Shown here one piece after another: positions 45,701-57,641 of a DNA stretch of 64,000 nt. Under the pieces are notes generated by a model that had not been told where the DNA came from, did no database searches, and saw only the letters and a program-made list of their open reading frames with translations. Numbering within the stretch: the stretch's first letter is position 1; every line of letters starts with the position of its first letter. Both the position numbers and the translations under genes were made by a program. The DNA is from Lithobates sylvaticus (lineage: Eukaryota > Chordata > Amphibia > Anura > Ranidae). The DNA lies in assembly GCA_028564925.1 (NCBI GenBank), contig CM053031.1, forward strand, positions 93,150,273 to 93,214,272. Direction: 5' to 3'.

Positions 45701-45925
45701 GAGAGAGGATGAGGAGGGCTTGGTCATCCACTCTACCAAGCCTTCGGCATGATGCGGCTCAACATGTCCAGCTGCCGAAAAGAAGGACAAGCGTGTCCCA
45801 TGGCCACATGCTGATGACGATGCACCACGTCCACGACCAGCACTGTTGTCTCTAGACACAGAGCCTGCTTGCCCTGTTTTCTTGCCTCTGGACTGTCTGC
45901 CTCTCCTTGTCAGTCTTCCAGGCAT
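42774..45925 (-). pseudogene. hAT transposase with BED finger
   Basis: Likely start at 45925 (MPGRLTRRGRQSRGKKTGQ). A BED zinc finger lies about 225-275 residues in (MWDFFETSASDRT, CNICLKRISRG, MTRHMLTCH). A DDE-like RNase H fold follows: ADSWSSRHGQGRYLSFTAHWV, then VVCDNGTNLLSAL, PCMAHVLNLVVQ, CDMPTRWNSTLAML. The C-terminal dimerisation region has DHYWLATLLDPRYK and NPLAYW, and finally ERTFSAAGG, which is out of frame at about 42790-42817. The frame changes near 44390 and again between 43623 and 43511, and once more before ERTFSAAGG, so at least three breaks are visible. Related to ZBED-type domesticated genes, but the repeat context says transposon. Confidence 0.88.
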
Positions 45926-45969
45926 TGTAGTGGGTAGTGTATATTGTGCTGGAGTCACACAGCACACAC

Positions 45970-46260
45970 ACTAACTCCTGCAGATGGCTGCCTTAGATGA
46001 CAACAACAGGGCCTTAGGGCAGATAGAGGCTGAGGTGGTTTATTGTGTGCTGTGCTATACTCACACAGCACACACACACACACGCTAACTCCTGCAAATG
46101 CCTGGCTGGCTGCCTTAGATGACAACAACAGGGCCTTAGGGCAGATAGAGGCTGAGGTGGTTTATTGTGTGCTGTGCTATACTCACACAGCACACACACA
46201 CGCTAACTCCTGCGATGGCTGGCTGGCTGCCTTAGATGACAACAGGCCAGAAGGGTAAAG
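45970..46260. repeat. About 115-bp tandem repeat, three copies
   Basis: Each unit has 'ctaactcctgc', 'gctgccttagatgacaacaa', 'gatagaggctgaggtggttt' and a CA run. Located in the 5' leader of the hAT gene. Confidence 0.9.
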
Positions 46261-46799
46261 GTGGTTTAATGTGATACTGCAATGCTGTACTAACAGCACG
46301 CACACACTACACTAATCCCCAGAATCACAGCAGATAATTTCAGCACTCAGCAGAATGAATAAAACAGCAGATACTGTGAGCACTCAGCAGAATGAATAAC
46401 ACAGCAGATACTGTCTGTCAGCCCAGTGCAGAATGAATCACAGCAGATAATGAGACTGAAACAGTCACTGACTAACGCCGAAACACACTACACTAGGCCG
46501 CCGGCGCGGCGGCCTTATATAGTGTGGGGCGTGTACTAAACCCCCTGAGCTATAATTGGCCACAGGCATCCTGCCTGTGGCCAATCATTGCTCTCCTCGC
46601 CGCTGGCTCTATGATTGGCCAAGCATGCACTGTGACCCCGCAGCCAGCAATGCACTGCGACTGGTGCAGTGCATTGTGGACCGTTCGCATCACACGAATT
46701 TGATGCGAACGGCCCACATAGTTCTGGGCTCGACGAGCGGTCGAACGCCCGATGTTCGATTCGAACATGGGTTTGAATCGAACACCGGGCCCATCCCTA

Positions 46800-47816
46800 A
46801 TCACCTCTTTAGAACCGCATGATATTGGGATCCATTGTGCTGATCTTGGAAAAACTGACAAGTCTAGTCAGACGCAGGCAGAGGTCAGACAGTCTTATAA
46901 GTAGCTATTTAAACTCGGCCCGGAGAAATAGCAATCAAAAATGTATTAGGTGACTTTGCATCTTTTTTTAACTGTATTTTGTGAGGGTTTTTTCTTTAGC
47001 CTTACCTCTCATATTTTTCAAAGGATGAGTTATAGTCATATGTTAAACTTGTAGTCGGGGTATAACAATGATTAAGCACAATTGTACTGTGTCAAACGTG
47101 TCTACAAGACTTGTGTGTTGGTGTCCTTTGATGTAATTTTGGTGATCAATAAACGGCATTTGGAATTCTATCGATGTGCAGCCATTTCTTCTTCTATTCG
47201 GAGTATAACATGTAACATGTTACTGATGCGGCAGCTGCAACCCTCCCCCTCCCCTCCATCCTCACTGTGACAGCAGGTTGGGGATCCTCTCCCCACACTC
47301 ACGGTGAAATTACAAAAACAGTGTAGGGCTTCACTATTAGCAGAATCGACCGGTATCTCTTATTCCACGAGTAGAATAAACAGCAAGCATCTATAGACAC
47401 AGACAGTGAGGCTTGGCTCTGCCCCTGCTCCCTTTTCACTGGATTTGATTGACAGCAGCAGGAGCCAATGGCTCCCGCTGCTCTCACTGAGTCAAGTGAG
47501 GAGGAAGAGAGGGCAGCACCCCTGCTCCCGGGCACAGTGCAGGATCAATTTCAGGCTCACGTAAGTATTTAGAGTGGGGTGGGGAGGAGCTGCACCGTAA
47601 AAAGGTTTTTACCCTAATGCAGAGAAAACCTAAAACCTTTACAACCACTTTAAGTATAGTCATAAAATATATGGATTAAGTTAGCTGAGTGATATTTCAT
47701 AAAAACATATAATATTTATTCTATTGATCATGTCACAACAACCACAAATTTCATAATATTCACATTACCAGAGTAATTTCTATATTAATGAATTCTAGTG
47801 CAATGTCTTTTCCGTT
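46800..47816. other. Stretch without a supported gene
   Basis: No exon. 47270-47654 ends 'acaaccactttaag' and may be another TTAA-type MITE fragment. Confidence 0.4.
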
Positions 47817-47992
47817 GGGGGAATTTACTAAAACTAGAGCAGCCAAAATCTGGAGTAGCTGTGCATAGTAACCAACCAGCCTCTATCTCTTGCTTGTTTA
47901 GTTAAGCTTTGAAAATGAATGCTAGAAGCTGATTGGTTGCTATGCACAGCTTCTCCAGATTCTGACTTCTCCAGTCTTCATAAATTCCCCTC
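47817..47992. repeat. Palindromic MITE copy 3 (uninterrupted)
   Basis: Ends 'ggggaatttactaaaac' and 'cataaattcccc', with 'agctgattggttgctatgca' inside. It keeps the empty 'ttagttaagctttg' site that is filled in the copy at 27254. Confidence 0.85.
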
Positions 47993-50900
47993 AATGCTTC
48001 CTGTTTTCTAGAAAAAAAAGGCATAGTGTCTGAGGGCTTTTGACTTTGTCCCGCTGTTATTAACATTATGACAATTATGTGAAAATTAGCCCAACTGATT
48101 AAGTTTTGCATTTTCAACCCTTTTATTTATTAAAAGACAGCATATTAAAGATCCCCATATAATTAAACTGACAGCAGGATTATAAATTATATACAAAGTG
48201 TCGTCCTACCTGTGCTGTTCCGGACCCAGTCACATTATCAAGTCGATCAGCCAGTGACCCACATTATTGTCTTCATGTACTCTTCATATTGTACAGTGCA
48301 TATATGACTGGTAATTTAGCAGGTGTAAAGTCCAATAGGGAAGTTTCAGCTGATTCTAGTTATGTCGCAATTCTGAAACTTTCTTTGTAGATGTTTTCCT
48401 TCAATAAAATCCACATAGATAACCCTCACTGAACTCTATCATGCTCTTGACATCTCCATAAAGTGTTAGGGTCGGTTCACACTGGACATGTGTGTTCTCT
48501 GTGTTCCCATGCAGTCTGGTTTTGATAGCCCATTTATTTGAATGGGCTGCAAAACACAGCAGAACTCACAAGCAGTATTGCAAGCACAAATTTTTCAGAT
48601 TTCACTTCACCAAACTGCATGGTCCTGCTGGGTCGCAAATGCGCTGTGTAACAAATAACTCACGTGCTCCTCACAAGGACAGCATGTTCACACACACTAT
48701 GGGAAAGGTGCATGGAACATGCCTTTCCTGCAACGTATTTTGGTGGGAACGGGTCCTCGGGGTAGATTTAGACATGCATCTGAATCTTCCAGTTCTGTGA
48801 AAAGCAATTGACAGTCAGTGAGAAAGCAATGTCATGCCTCCTCACCACCTGTTTTAACCCTATTTTGGAGTAGAATTAGCAGACAGTGACTTGATCCAAA
48901 TTACATTTTGCAGATCGTAAAAAGCTTTAAAACAAAACTTGTGCAAATCTTCACAGATGAACATCAGTCAAAAAATCTTAGTATGTCCAACTCCAGCTAT
49001 TATATGTGCTCAGAAGAGAAACTAAAGACACACTGATCAGAGATTGGGACTCAATGGAGGCTGGTGGGTATTTCTTTTAGGGGGGTAGCAAACAACCACC
49101 CACTCGGGCGGCTGGCATCGTGGGACTTACCCAATCTCGGTGGCGGGCTGTGGTGTCTTCCAGCAGCTTCTTCCGCCACGTGTCTCCTCTCCTCTGTTTG
49201 ATTTGGGCTGCTTATACTGTCCCCTTTTAGGCTGGCCTTGTGCCCTCCAGTTCATTACCGGCCCGGGGTGGTCACTGTACTGTTCCCGGTGCGTTGTCCC
49301 CGCTGCCTGCGCTGTATATTGCTTTATTGGGTCAGAGCGTGCGGCACAAGTTCAGAGCACGTCTGCCTCCGGAATCCCGCGCATGCGCACCTACATTGCA
49401 TCTTTTTATAGTGCCTCTGCCCACCCTCTTTTAAAGCCTATTAGAGCCTCTGTCTCTAACCACATTCTTAACCCCCCCCCCCTCCCTTGGAATTCATAGT
49501 CTGGCACCCTGATATGTAGATCAAACCCCGTTGTCGGTTGACGTCACAAAGCCGATTGAGGCTCCGGCAAGAACGCGACAATGAAGTCGAAATCCGCCCA
49601 CATGCCTGGAACGGCACCAGCTCAGCCTCTTAGCAAGCTATTGGGAGCCTGAGATGGCCGCTGCCGCCCCCTTCACAGCCCAGCGCTCCAGTGAGCGCAG
49701 AGGAGCAGAGAGCGGTGACTGACATTCACCAGCTCTCTGTTCATGGAGCTGTGAGCGACCGGTGGTGTCCGATTGCTCCGTTCTCAGTGTTAGAGTAAGT
49801 ATGAATCAGGCCCTTAACACAGCAAATGCTGAGGCCCAAATGGCGGTATCTAGACTTAGTGATACTTCAACTAGGGGAAGCAGCCCCAGAAGTACTGGAA
49901 CCCTCCCTGACAAGGAAGAAGCTTCTGGATGCCCCCTTTAAGGGACTTGCCAGGGCATGATAAATATTCAGCTGATCATTTGAATCTACATACCTATGCT
50001 CTGGAAGCTTCTTCAGAGGCAGGGGGAAGCAATCAAACTCTCAGCCTAGGAATCCTGAGCAGACCAAAACAATCAACCCCAACTCCACTGAATACAATGG
50101 AGATTGGATCAAGAATCTTTGTCAAGATACACATTCCAATGAACAATACAATAAACGTGTATACAATCAGTAAAAGCAAACAGGGTCACTTATCCAGCGC
50201 TCAAGATAAGAAGTAAATTAAACTAAACAGCTGCTATAATCAAATCTAAAATTAAGGAGAAAGCAAGAAAGTTCCAAAGAAATAGGTTCTTTCCCGCTTA
50301 AGCAGCGATAAGCAGAACACAGTACCTAGTGAACCAATTACAGTATATGAGTCTCAGTACCTATGTCAATGAGGCCTTATACTTGCATCCTTCTAAAAAA
50401 ATGAGAGATGGTTAGAGAGGGAAAGAAAAAGGTAGGTATAAATATAGAAAGACAAAGATGTTTTTAAATGGGAAAAAATGGAAGGGGCATGGAGTTGGGT
50501 GGGCAGAGGACAGGGAAAAGTGAATGTAAAGGACTGCATCCAAGATGAACTTATAATAAGAAATAAGTCCGTTTGGGAAGGGGGCTGGAAATTTAGAAAA
50601 GTCCTTACAAATAATCCAAGTGGCCCATATAGATTAAAATTATTCTGTTCAATCGGTGTCATGTGCCGCTCCCTGGCAAATTTCATAAAATAAAGCAAAG
50701 CATCTGCTACAAAACTGACTGCACACAGCAAGCAATGAAAAATCTGCTTTTGCTCTGTTCTTTGAAAGTTACCATGGTTGCCCTTTATACTTTATTCATG
50801 TATTAGCTATAAAGCTGCAATTAAAGGGTTTGACACAATTAAAAGCAGTGCAAGATCTAGCTTATCTGATTCAGGGGGGCAATTAAAAAAAAAAGTCAGA

Positions 50901-51823
50901 GGGCATAATGTCGTGATGCAAGGAACCAGAATTCCCTGTCCAGTCAGTGTGCTTGTGTATCATGAGTCACAACTTGGAGGTAACGTCTGACAGGTAATGC
51001 AGATGAAGCGAAAGAGTAAATAGAGAACACTAGTATGTATTAGGCTGTCATTAGATTAGGATGAATAAACAGAACATATGTAACCCCAATAAGTATGGAA
51101 TCACCAAGCAATTGATTAATTGTGTAGGAAAAAAAAAAAACTATCACAGACAAATTTTCATTTAACATTCCAACCTTCTGGCTTTAAGAAACTGTTAAAA
51201 AGATTTAAAAAAAGAAAGAAAGAAAACTAGTCAGTTGCAATTGTTTTTGCAGATCAAGCAGAGGAAAAAAATAATTCTGAGGAAAATATTATGGAATCAC
51301 CATGTACTTTGCAGTTCTAAAATAAACATCTGCATCAGATTACATCCTGAAAAAATGATGTCATCATCACCACCAAACTTTCAATTGATGGAATAAGAAA
51401 ACATACCTCCCAACATTTTGATATGGGAATGAGGGACACCTACCAGCAAATGTATGTAGGCATAGGACACACCCCTCTGCCACACCCCCTTAAAGGTGGA
51501 TTAACCAAAAAATGGTTAATTAAATCCACAAGTGCTTTTTTTACCACTACTATTCCTTTATATTGGCTTTTAAAATGTACAAATGCAGCAATTTAGAAAT
51601 TGGATGAAAGGTGTAGCACTGGGAAACACTTTTTGAAAGATAAAAAGTGCATTTTTTATACAACTATATAGAGCAGACCAAAATGAGGGACAAATGAGGA
51701 GGAATGAGGGACAGAGGGACATTGCTTCAAATCAGGGACAGTCCCTCAATATCAAGGACAGTTGGGGGGTATGAGAAAAGTGTCCAAAATCTCAATATAA
51801 ACTTGTGCAAATTTATTGAATAT
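47993..51823. other. Stretch without a supported gene
   Basis: No coding exon recognised. 48470-48790 begins 'gggtcggttcacactgg', a repeat word. 49052-49510 opens like the hAT MITE at 33550. 51400-51780 has 'tgagggac' words of another repeat. Confidence 0.4.
49052..49510. repeat. Possible hAT MITE related to 33550
   Basis: Starts 'caatggaggctggtgggt', followed by 'ggggggtagcaaacaa', parallel to 'ggggggcggcaaacaa' at 33577. The right end is uncertain. Confidence 0.45.
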
Positions 51824-52811
51824 TTAACCGCTTCCCGACCGCCTCATGTAGATATACGTCTACAGAATGGCACGGGCAGGCAAAAGCACGTACGGGTACG
51901 TCCCCTTTAAGTTGCCTGCCCGTGGGTCACGCGCTCGCGACCCGGTCGGGAGCTCCGTGACCACGGCCGCAGAACCAGCGGACCCGATCGCCGCTGGTAT
52001 CCCGCGATCGGGTTACGGAGCTGAAGAACGGGGAGAGGTTTGTGTAAACAAACCTCTCCCCGCGCTTCCTACTCTGTCTGTCATTGATCGGCTGTTCCCT
52101 GTCATCGGGAAAACCGATCAATGACGTCAGACGTACAGCCACGCCCCCCTACTGTAAAAAAAACACAACACGTCACACTGACTCCTCCCCGCCCCCTAGT
52201 GGTTAACTCCTTCACTACAACTGTCATTTACATAGGAATCAGTGCTATTTAAATAGCACTGATTTCTGTATAAATGACAAATGTCCCAAAAATGTGTCAA
52301 AAATGTCCGATGTGTCCGCCATAATGTCGCGGTCACAATAAAAATCGCTGATCGCCGCCATTACTAGTAAAAAAAAAAATATTAATAAAAATGCTATAAA
52401 ACTATCCCCTATTTTGTAAACGCTATAACTTTTGCGCAAACTAATCAATAATCGCTAATTGCGATTTTTTTTACCAAAAATATGTAGAAGAATACGTATC
52501 GGCCTAAACTGAGGAAAAAAAATTTTTTTTATATATTTTTTGGGGATAGTTATTATAGCAAAAAGTAAAAAATATTGCATTTTTTTCAAAATTGTTGCTC
52601 TATTTTTGTTTATAGCGCAAAAAATAAAAACCGCAGGGGCGATCAAATACCACTAAAAGAAAGCTCTATTTGTGGGAAAAAAAGGACGCCAATTTTGTTT
52701 GGGAGCCATGTCGCACGACCGCGCAATTGTCAGTTAAAGCGACGCAGTGCCGAATCGCAAAAAGGGGCCTGGTCCTTTGGCTGCCAATTGGTCCGGGGCT
52801 GAAGTGGTTAA
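51824..52811. mobile_element. TTAA element, compact full-length copy
   Basis: TTAA at 51824 and at 52808-52811. Ends 'aaccgcttcccgaccgcc' and 'gggctgaagtgg'. About 1 kb, without the 353-bp satellite of the 3.1-kb copy. Open frames inside are short and have no domain. Confidence 0.85.
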
Positions 52812-53932
52812 TGACTGTCATCTCCCTCGTACCTTTACCTGGCATGCAACCCATCATTAGGGATGGGCCGAACGGACCCCTGTTCAGTTCACACCAGAAC
52901 TTTCGAACACCTTGAAAGTTCGGACCCGAATAACAAACTCCATTAAAGTCAATGGGACCCGAACATCAAACATCAAAAGTGCCCATTTTGAAGACTTATA
53001 TGCAAGTAATTGGGCATACAATGGTTATAGGGATCCGGGTCCTGCCCTGGGGGACATGTTTTAATAATAAAAAAAAAGTTTGTGAAGTCAGCTAGCCATT
53101 ATACTGCAGTATTTGTATTTCATAGGGTTTGCATATGGTAATGTAACGTAAAATAGTGAACAACAGTTACTTTGAATATGAAATGCACTTATAACTTCCT
53201 TTTGTGAGAATGCACCCCGACCGTCAGCCAGTTTCTAGTGAAATACAGGCTTTGAGGCCTGATTGAGCAGTCTAATTGAACGGTTCTGTGGGACTGCAGG
53301 TCTCAGCAGCACTGTAGTGACTACTCTATAGTGTGTTAAGTGCTTTATATAAATTCTGGGCAACAGCCCTCTCACCACACCAGGCCTGGACAGTTGGATT
53401 TCTCTGCTCCGGTGATTTCAGTCCCGCTCTGGCCACACCGCCCCACTGTATCGCTCTGCACGATGACCGGGAAACCTCGGATGGCTTCGTCAGATATCCT
53501 GGCTCCTCCGGTTTGATCACACCGCTGCTCCAGCACTCTGTACTGAGGGCCTCTCCGGCAGTAGCAGTTCCGTTCCGCACCGTAGCAGGCCGCGGCTCTT
53601 CCAGACACACACCCACAGGTCCCTGCAGGCAGATCACACCTCCCAGGCCCAAAGAGAAAGAAGCATAGAAGCCTCCTGAAAAATCGCCCTTTTATATCCT
53701 CCCAGCATGCAGTTCAGTCACCTAATGTTCATGGGTAGGTGGGTGAGCATTGTGGGTAAGTGAGTCCTTTTGATCACACAATTAAGACACTTCCTGCTCC
53801 TATTCTTATGTGAAGAATAAACTTCTTATTCACACCACTAGAGGGAGTCAAATACCAATTTTAGTAGCATTATCTATTACATGGTAAAGAATCACAGCGC
53901 TACACATATATATATACATACACAGTATCTCA
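52812..53932. other. Stretch without a supported gene
   Basis: 52854-52960 begins 'attagggatgggccgaac', a hAT-like terminal word shared (inverted) with 46799. 53330-53660 is GC-rich and holds open frames on both strands with no recognised domain. Confidence 0.4.
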
Positions 53933-54306
53933 CAAAAGTGAGTACACCCCTCACGTTTTTGTAAATATTTTATTCTATCTTTTCATGTGACAACACTGAA
54001 GAAATTACACTTTGCTACAATGTAAAGTAGTGAGTGTACAGCTTGTATGACAGTGTAAATTTGCTCTTCCCTTAAAATAACTCAACACACAGCTATTAAT
54101 GCCTAAACTGCTGGCAACAAAAGTGAGTACACCCCTAAGTGAAAATGTCCAAATTTGGGCCTGATTAGCAATTTTCCCTCCCCGGTGTCATGTGACTTGT
54201 TAGTGTTACAAGGTCTCAGGTGTGAACATGGAGCAGGTGTGTTAACTTTGGTGTTATCGCTCTCACTCTCTCATACTGGTCACTGGAAGTTCAACATGGC
54301 ACCTCA

Positions 54307-54930
54307 TTGGCAAAGAACTTTGAGTATCTGAAAAAAATAATTGTTGCTCTACATAAATATGGCCTAGGCTATAAGAAGATTGCCAAGACCCTGAAACTGA
54401 GCTGCAGCACAGTGGTCAAGACCATACAGCGGTTTAACAGGACAGGTTCCACTCAGAACAGGCCTTACCAGGGTCAACCAAAGAAGTTGAATGCACGTGC
54501 TCAGCTTCATAGCCATAGGTTGTCTTCGGGAAATAGACGTTTGAGTGCTGCCAGCATTGCTCCAGAGGTTGAAGGGGTGGGGGGTCAGCCTGTTAGTGCT
54601 CAGACCATACACCACACACTGCATCAAATTGGTCTGCATGGCTGTCGTCCAAGAAGGAAGCATCTTCTAAAAATGATGCAAAAGGAAGCCCGCAAACAGT
54701 TTTCTGAAGAAAAGCAGACTAAGGACATGGATTACTGGAACCATGTCCTGTGGTCTGATGAGACCAAGATAAACTTATTTGGTTCAGATGGTGTCAAGCG
54801 TGTGTGGCGGCAACCAGGTGAGGAGTACAAAGACAAGTGTGTCTTGCCTACAGTCAAGCATGGTGGTGGGAGTGTCATGGTTTGGGGCTGCAAGAGTGGT
54901 GCCGGCACTGGGGAGCTACAGTTCATTTAG
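54307..54930 (+). pseudogene. Tc1 transposase, N-terminal part
   Basis: A helix-turn-helix region (YGLGYKKIAKTLKLSCSTVV, QRFNRTGSTQNRP) is followed by a second DNA-binding part (SAQTIHHTLHQIGLHGCRPR) and the first catalytic block WNHVLWSDETKINLFG. VKHGGGSVMVWGC follows. A stop after GTGELQFI ends the frame, where relatives read on (GTMNANMYC is visible at 54935-54960). The natural start (ATGGCACCT at 54296) is out of frame with the body by a small indel. Confidence 0.93.
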
Positions 54931-55773
54931 GGAACCATGAATGCCAACATGTACTGTGTCATACTGAAGCAGAGCATGATCCCCTCCCTTCGTAGACTGG
55001 GCCGCAGGCAGTGGCATTGCTATGAGGGAGTGGGCCACACCCAGGTGACACCCGCCAGAGGGGTGACACCAGGGGCTGGGTCTAGGCGGGGCGGGATGGG
55101 CTCCAGTCTTGGGCACAGTGTGCTAGCATGGAGGGGAGCGCCAGTGGGCTGCTACAGTGTCGGCAAACATCCAGCATGGAGCATTTGCCCACATCTACTG
55201 TAGGGTGTCCCCGGGTCTCCACCGCAGTGATTGCCGACACTTTAGCAGACGGTATCTGTCCTAGCCGGCTGCATGTTTATAGCAGTGTCAGAACGCCAAG
55301 GGAAGTTTCCCACAGGTTCTTCCTCTGCTCTGACGTGTCTTCTGAAGGAGGAGGAGCCTGGGAAGGTCTGTGCTGTGGGCCGGAATCTGAGGATTTGTGC
55401 AAGAAGAGGAAGGGGGATTTATGCTGGGAGGGATTGAATTTTTTTTTGTTGCTGGGAAAATCTGGAGGTGACTACCTTTGTATTGTGGTGGTGGTGGGGG
55501 AGAGGGGGTTGTGCTTGTAGGGGGGATTTGGCGAGGAGGGGTTATATAAAAGGGCTTGTGCTGAGGGTGGCTTGGGTGGAGGAATAAGAGAATTTGTGTA
55601 AGAAGAGGGGTGTAATGCCTCATACACACAATCGGACATTCCGACAACAAAATCCATCAGATTTTTTCTGATGGATGTTGGCTCAAACTTGTCTTGCATA
55701 CACACGGGCGCACAAAGTTGTCGGAAATTCCGATTGTCAAGAATGCGGTGACGTACACTGCGTATGACGGGAC

Positions 55774-55780
55774 TATAAAA
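55774..55780 (+). promoter_or_regulatory. TATA box of the Harbinger transposase gene
   Basis: TATAAAA about 325 bases before the transposase ATG, just inside the left terminal region. Position and the following Inr-like pyrimidine stretch fit a promoter. Confidence 0.6.
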
Positions 55781-56177
55781 GGGAAGTTCAGCACCACGCG
55801 CGGCACCCTTTGGACTCCTTCTGCTGATCTCGTGTTTATCGCGTGTTAGTAGAAGTTTAGTTAGAGACGATTCACACTTTTCAGACTTGTGCTTCAGATC
55901 GTTACTGCTCTTCAGTTTGTGCTTATCAGTGCGTGTAGTCAGTTTGCATTTGTTTGTCAGTGCGTGCTATTTATAGTACCGTATTTGATTTTCAGTGCAT
56001 TCTTGTCCGCTCGTTGCTGATTTTCAGTTCGTTTTTCCAGGCCTTGCTGTTTTTCAGTGCTTTCTGTTAGTCCGTTCTGACCAGCTGACCGTTTTGAAGC
56101 CATGTTGCGTGTACGTACTCGTCGTAAAGTTCGTGCTGTGCAGGGGCTTGGTGTTGGGCTTTTAGCTTTGACCCAAG

Positions 56178-57641
56178 CAGGCCCGGATTTACTACCTTTG
56201 CCGCCCCAAGGCCGGGTCCTTCAATGCCGCCTCACCCCCCACGCACACACACACACACGCACCACCATTCTCGTCCTTTATCGATGACTGCTACAATAGA
56301 TCGATTAAAAACATCTCCACACACGAGAACACTGAAAATAACTGGCTTTAATTGTACAGACTGAAAAAAGGAGTGTGTAATGTACAGAATCCAGGGGACA
56401 GGAGTATGTAATCTATAGAATGCAGGGGGCAGCTCCATATATTCCTTTAATCCCATCCCGACTCCATCCGCCACCACGATCCAATCCTGGCTCCATTCAT
56501 CACCGATCCCATCCCAACTCCATCCATCCCCCAATCCCATCCCGGCTCAATCCATCCCACGTCCATTTCCCATCCTGATCCCACATCAGCTCCAACCATC
56601 CCCCGATCCCATCTCGGCTCTATCCATCACCCAATCCCATCCCAGCTCCATCCTTCTTGTCCCCCCTTCATCCCATCCCAGCTCCATCTTTCTTGCCTCC
56701 CCCCCTTCATTCCATCCCAGCACCCTCATTCTTGTCCCCCCCTTCATCCTATCCCAGCTCCATCCTTCTTGTCCCCCCTTCATCCCATCCCAGCTCCATC
56801 TTTCTTGTCCCCCCCTTCATTCCATCCCAGCTCCATCCTTCTTGTTCCCCCCTCATCCCATCCCAGCTCCATCCTTCTTGTCCCCCCCCCTTCATCCCAT
56901 CCCAGCTCCATCCTTCTTGTCCCCCCTTCATCCCATCCCAGCTCCATCCTTCTTGTCCCCCCTTCATCCCATCCCAGCTCCATCCTTCTTGTCCCCCCCT
57001 TCATCCCATCCCAGCTCCATCCTTCTTGTCCCCCCCTCATCCCATCCCAGCTCCACCTTTCTTGTCCCCCCTCATCCCAGCTCCACCTTTCTTGTCCCCC
57101 TCATCCCATCCCAGCTTCATCCTTCTTGTGTCCCCCCCTCATCCCATAACATCCCCCTTCTTCTCCCCCATGCCTCCCTCCTCTGCAGGTCCCACAGAAA
57201 TTGTCACAGACCTGGCAGAAGAGAGAGAGCACATTCAGCTGCATGAGCGGGGGAGGTGCTGCTGGCGGGACTCGGGAGAGCGGATTCAGGCTGAGCGGAG
57301 AGAGAGGGGGGTCTGCTGTTGGTGCTTGCGGGGGGCACACTGGCAGGACTGTCGGCAATGAGTCTATGCGGCTAAAATCCTACCTCAGATCAGCCGCGTT
57401 GTTGTGGCAGAGCGGTGTGCTGCTCCCTCCTCCTCCTCTGTGTACAGGAAAACATAGGAGGAGGAGGGGCGGGTTCAGTGCACTCGGCTCTGTGCTGTGT
57501 GCCCGGGAAAGATGCTGCCTGCTATAATGTGTTGCTCGCGGCGTCCGGGGGGCGGCATCCGCGAAAGCCGAGAAGTCTCCCCTGCACCCCTGCCGCCCCC
57601 CGAGGCCTAGCCTCGGTGGCCTTGTGGGAAATCCGGCCCTG
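56178..57641. mobile_element. hAT element inserted in the Harbinger transposase exon
   Basis: Ends 'caggcccggattt' and 'aaatccggccctg' are inverted. The 8-bp duplication gacccaag is perfect at 56170-56177 and 57642-57649. 1464 bp, non-coding, with a tandem repeat and GC-rich right part. Perfect duplication and clean ends mark this as the last insertion in the nest. Confidence 0.95.
56637..57150. repeat. About 36-bp tandem repeat in the inner hAT element
   Basis: Around 13 units of 'catcccagctccatccttct' plus 'tgtcccccctt'. Gives Pro/Ser-rich open frames in all three + frames and their - strand shadows. Not genes. Confidence 0.95.

Larger units (their letters stand above)
41815..46799 (-). 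mobile_element. hAT transposon with BED zinc finger, broken
   Basis: The - strand carries a hAT transposase in three frames (45925-42774). The promoter-side end at about 46799 reads 'cccatccctaatc', whose complement 'gattagggatggg' is a hAT-like terminus also seen at 52854. I could not find the partner end on the left. The 5' part has a tandem repeat (45970-46260) and the 3' part another (41815-42795). The gene end runs into the 3' array. The size and parts fit a once autonomous element. Confidence 0.85.

Noticed and set aside
42774-45925. Domesticated ZBED-type host gene
   Set aside because: Multiple frame changes, repeat arrays at both ends and a transposon terminus at 46799 argue for a broken transposon rather than a host gene.
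56657-57361. Pro/Ser-rich 234-codon open frame and its overlapping frames
   Set aside because: All frames are open because of the 36-bp tandem repeat in a hAT element.
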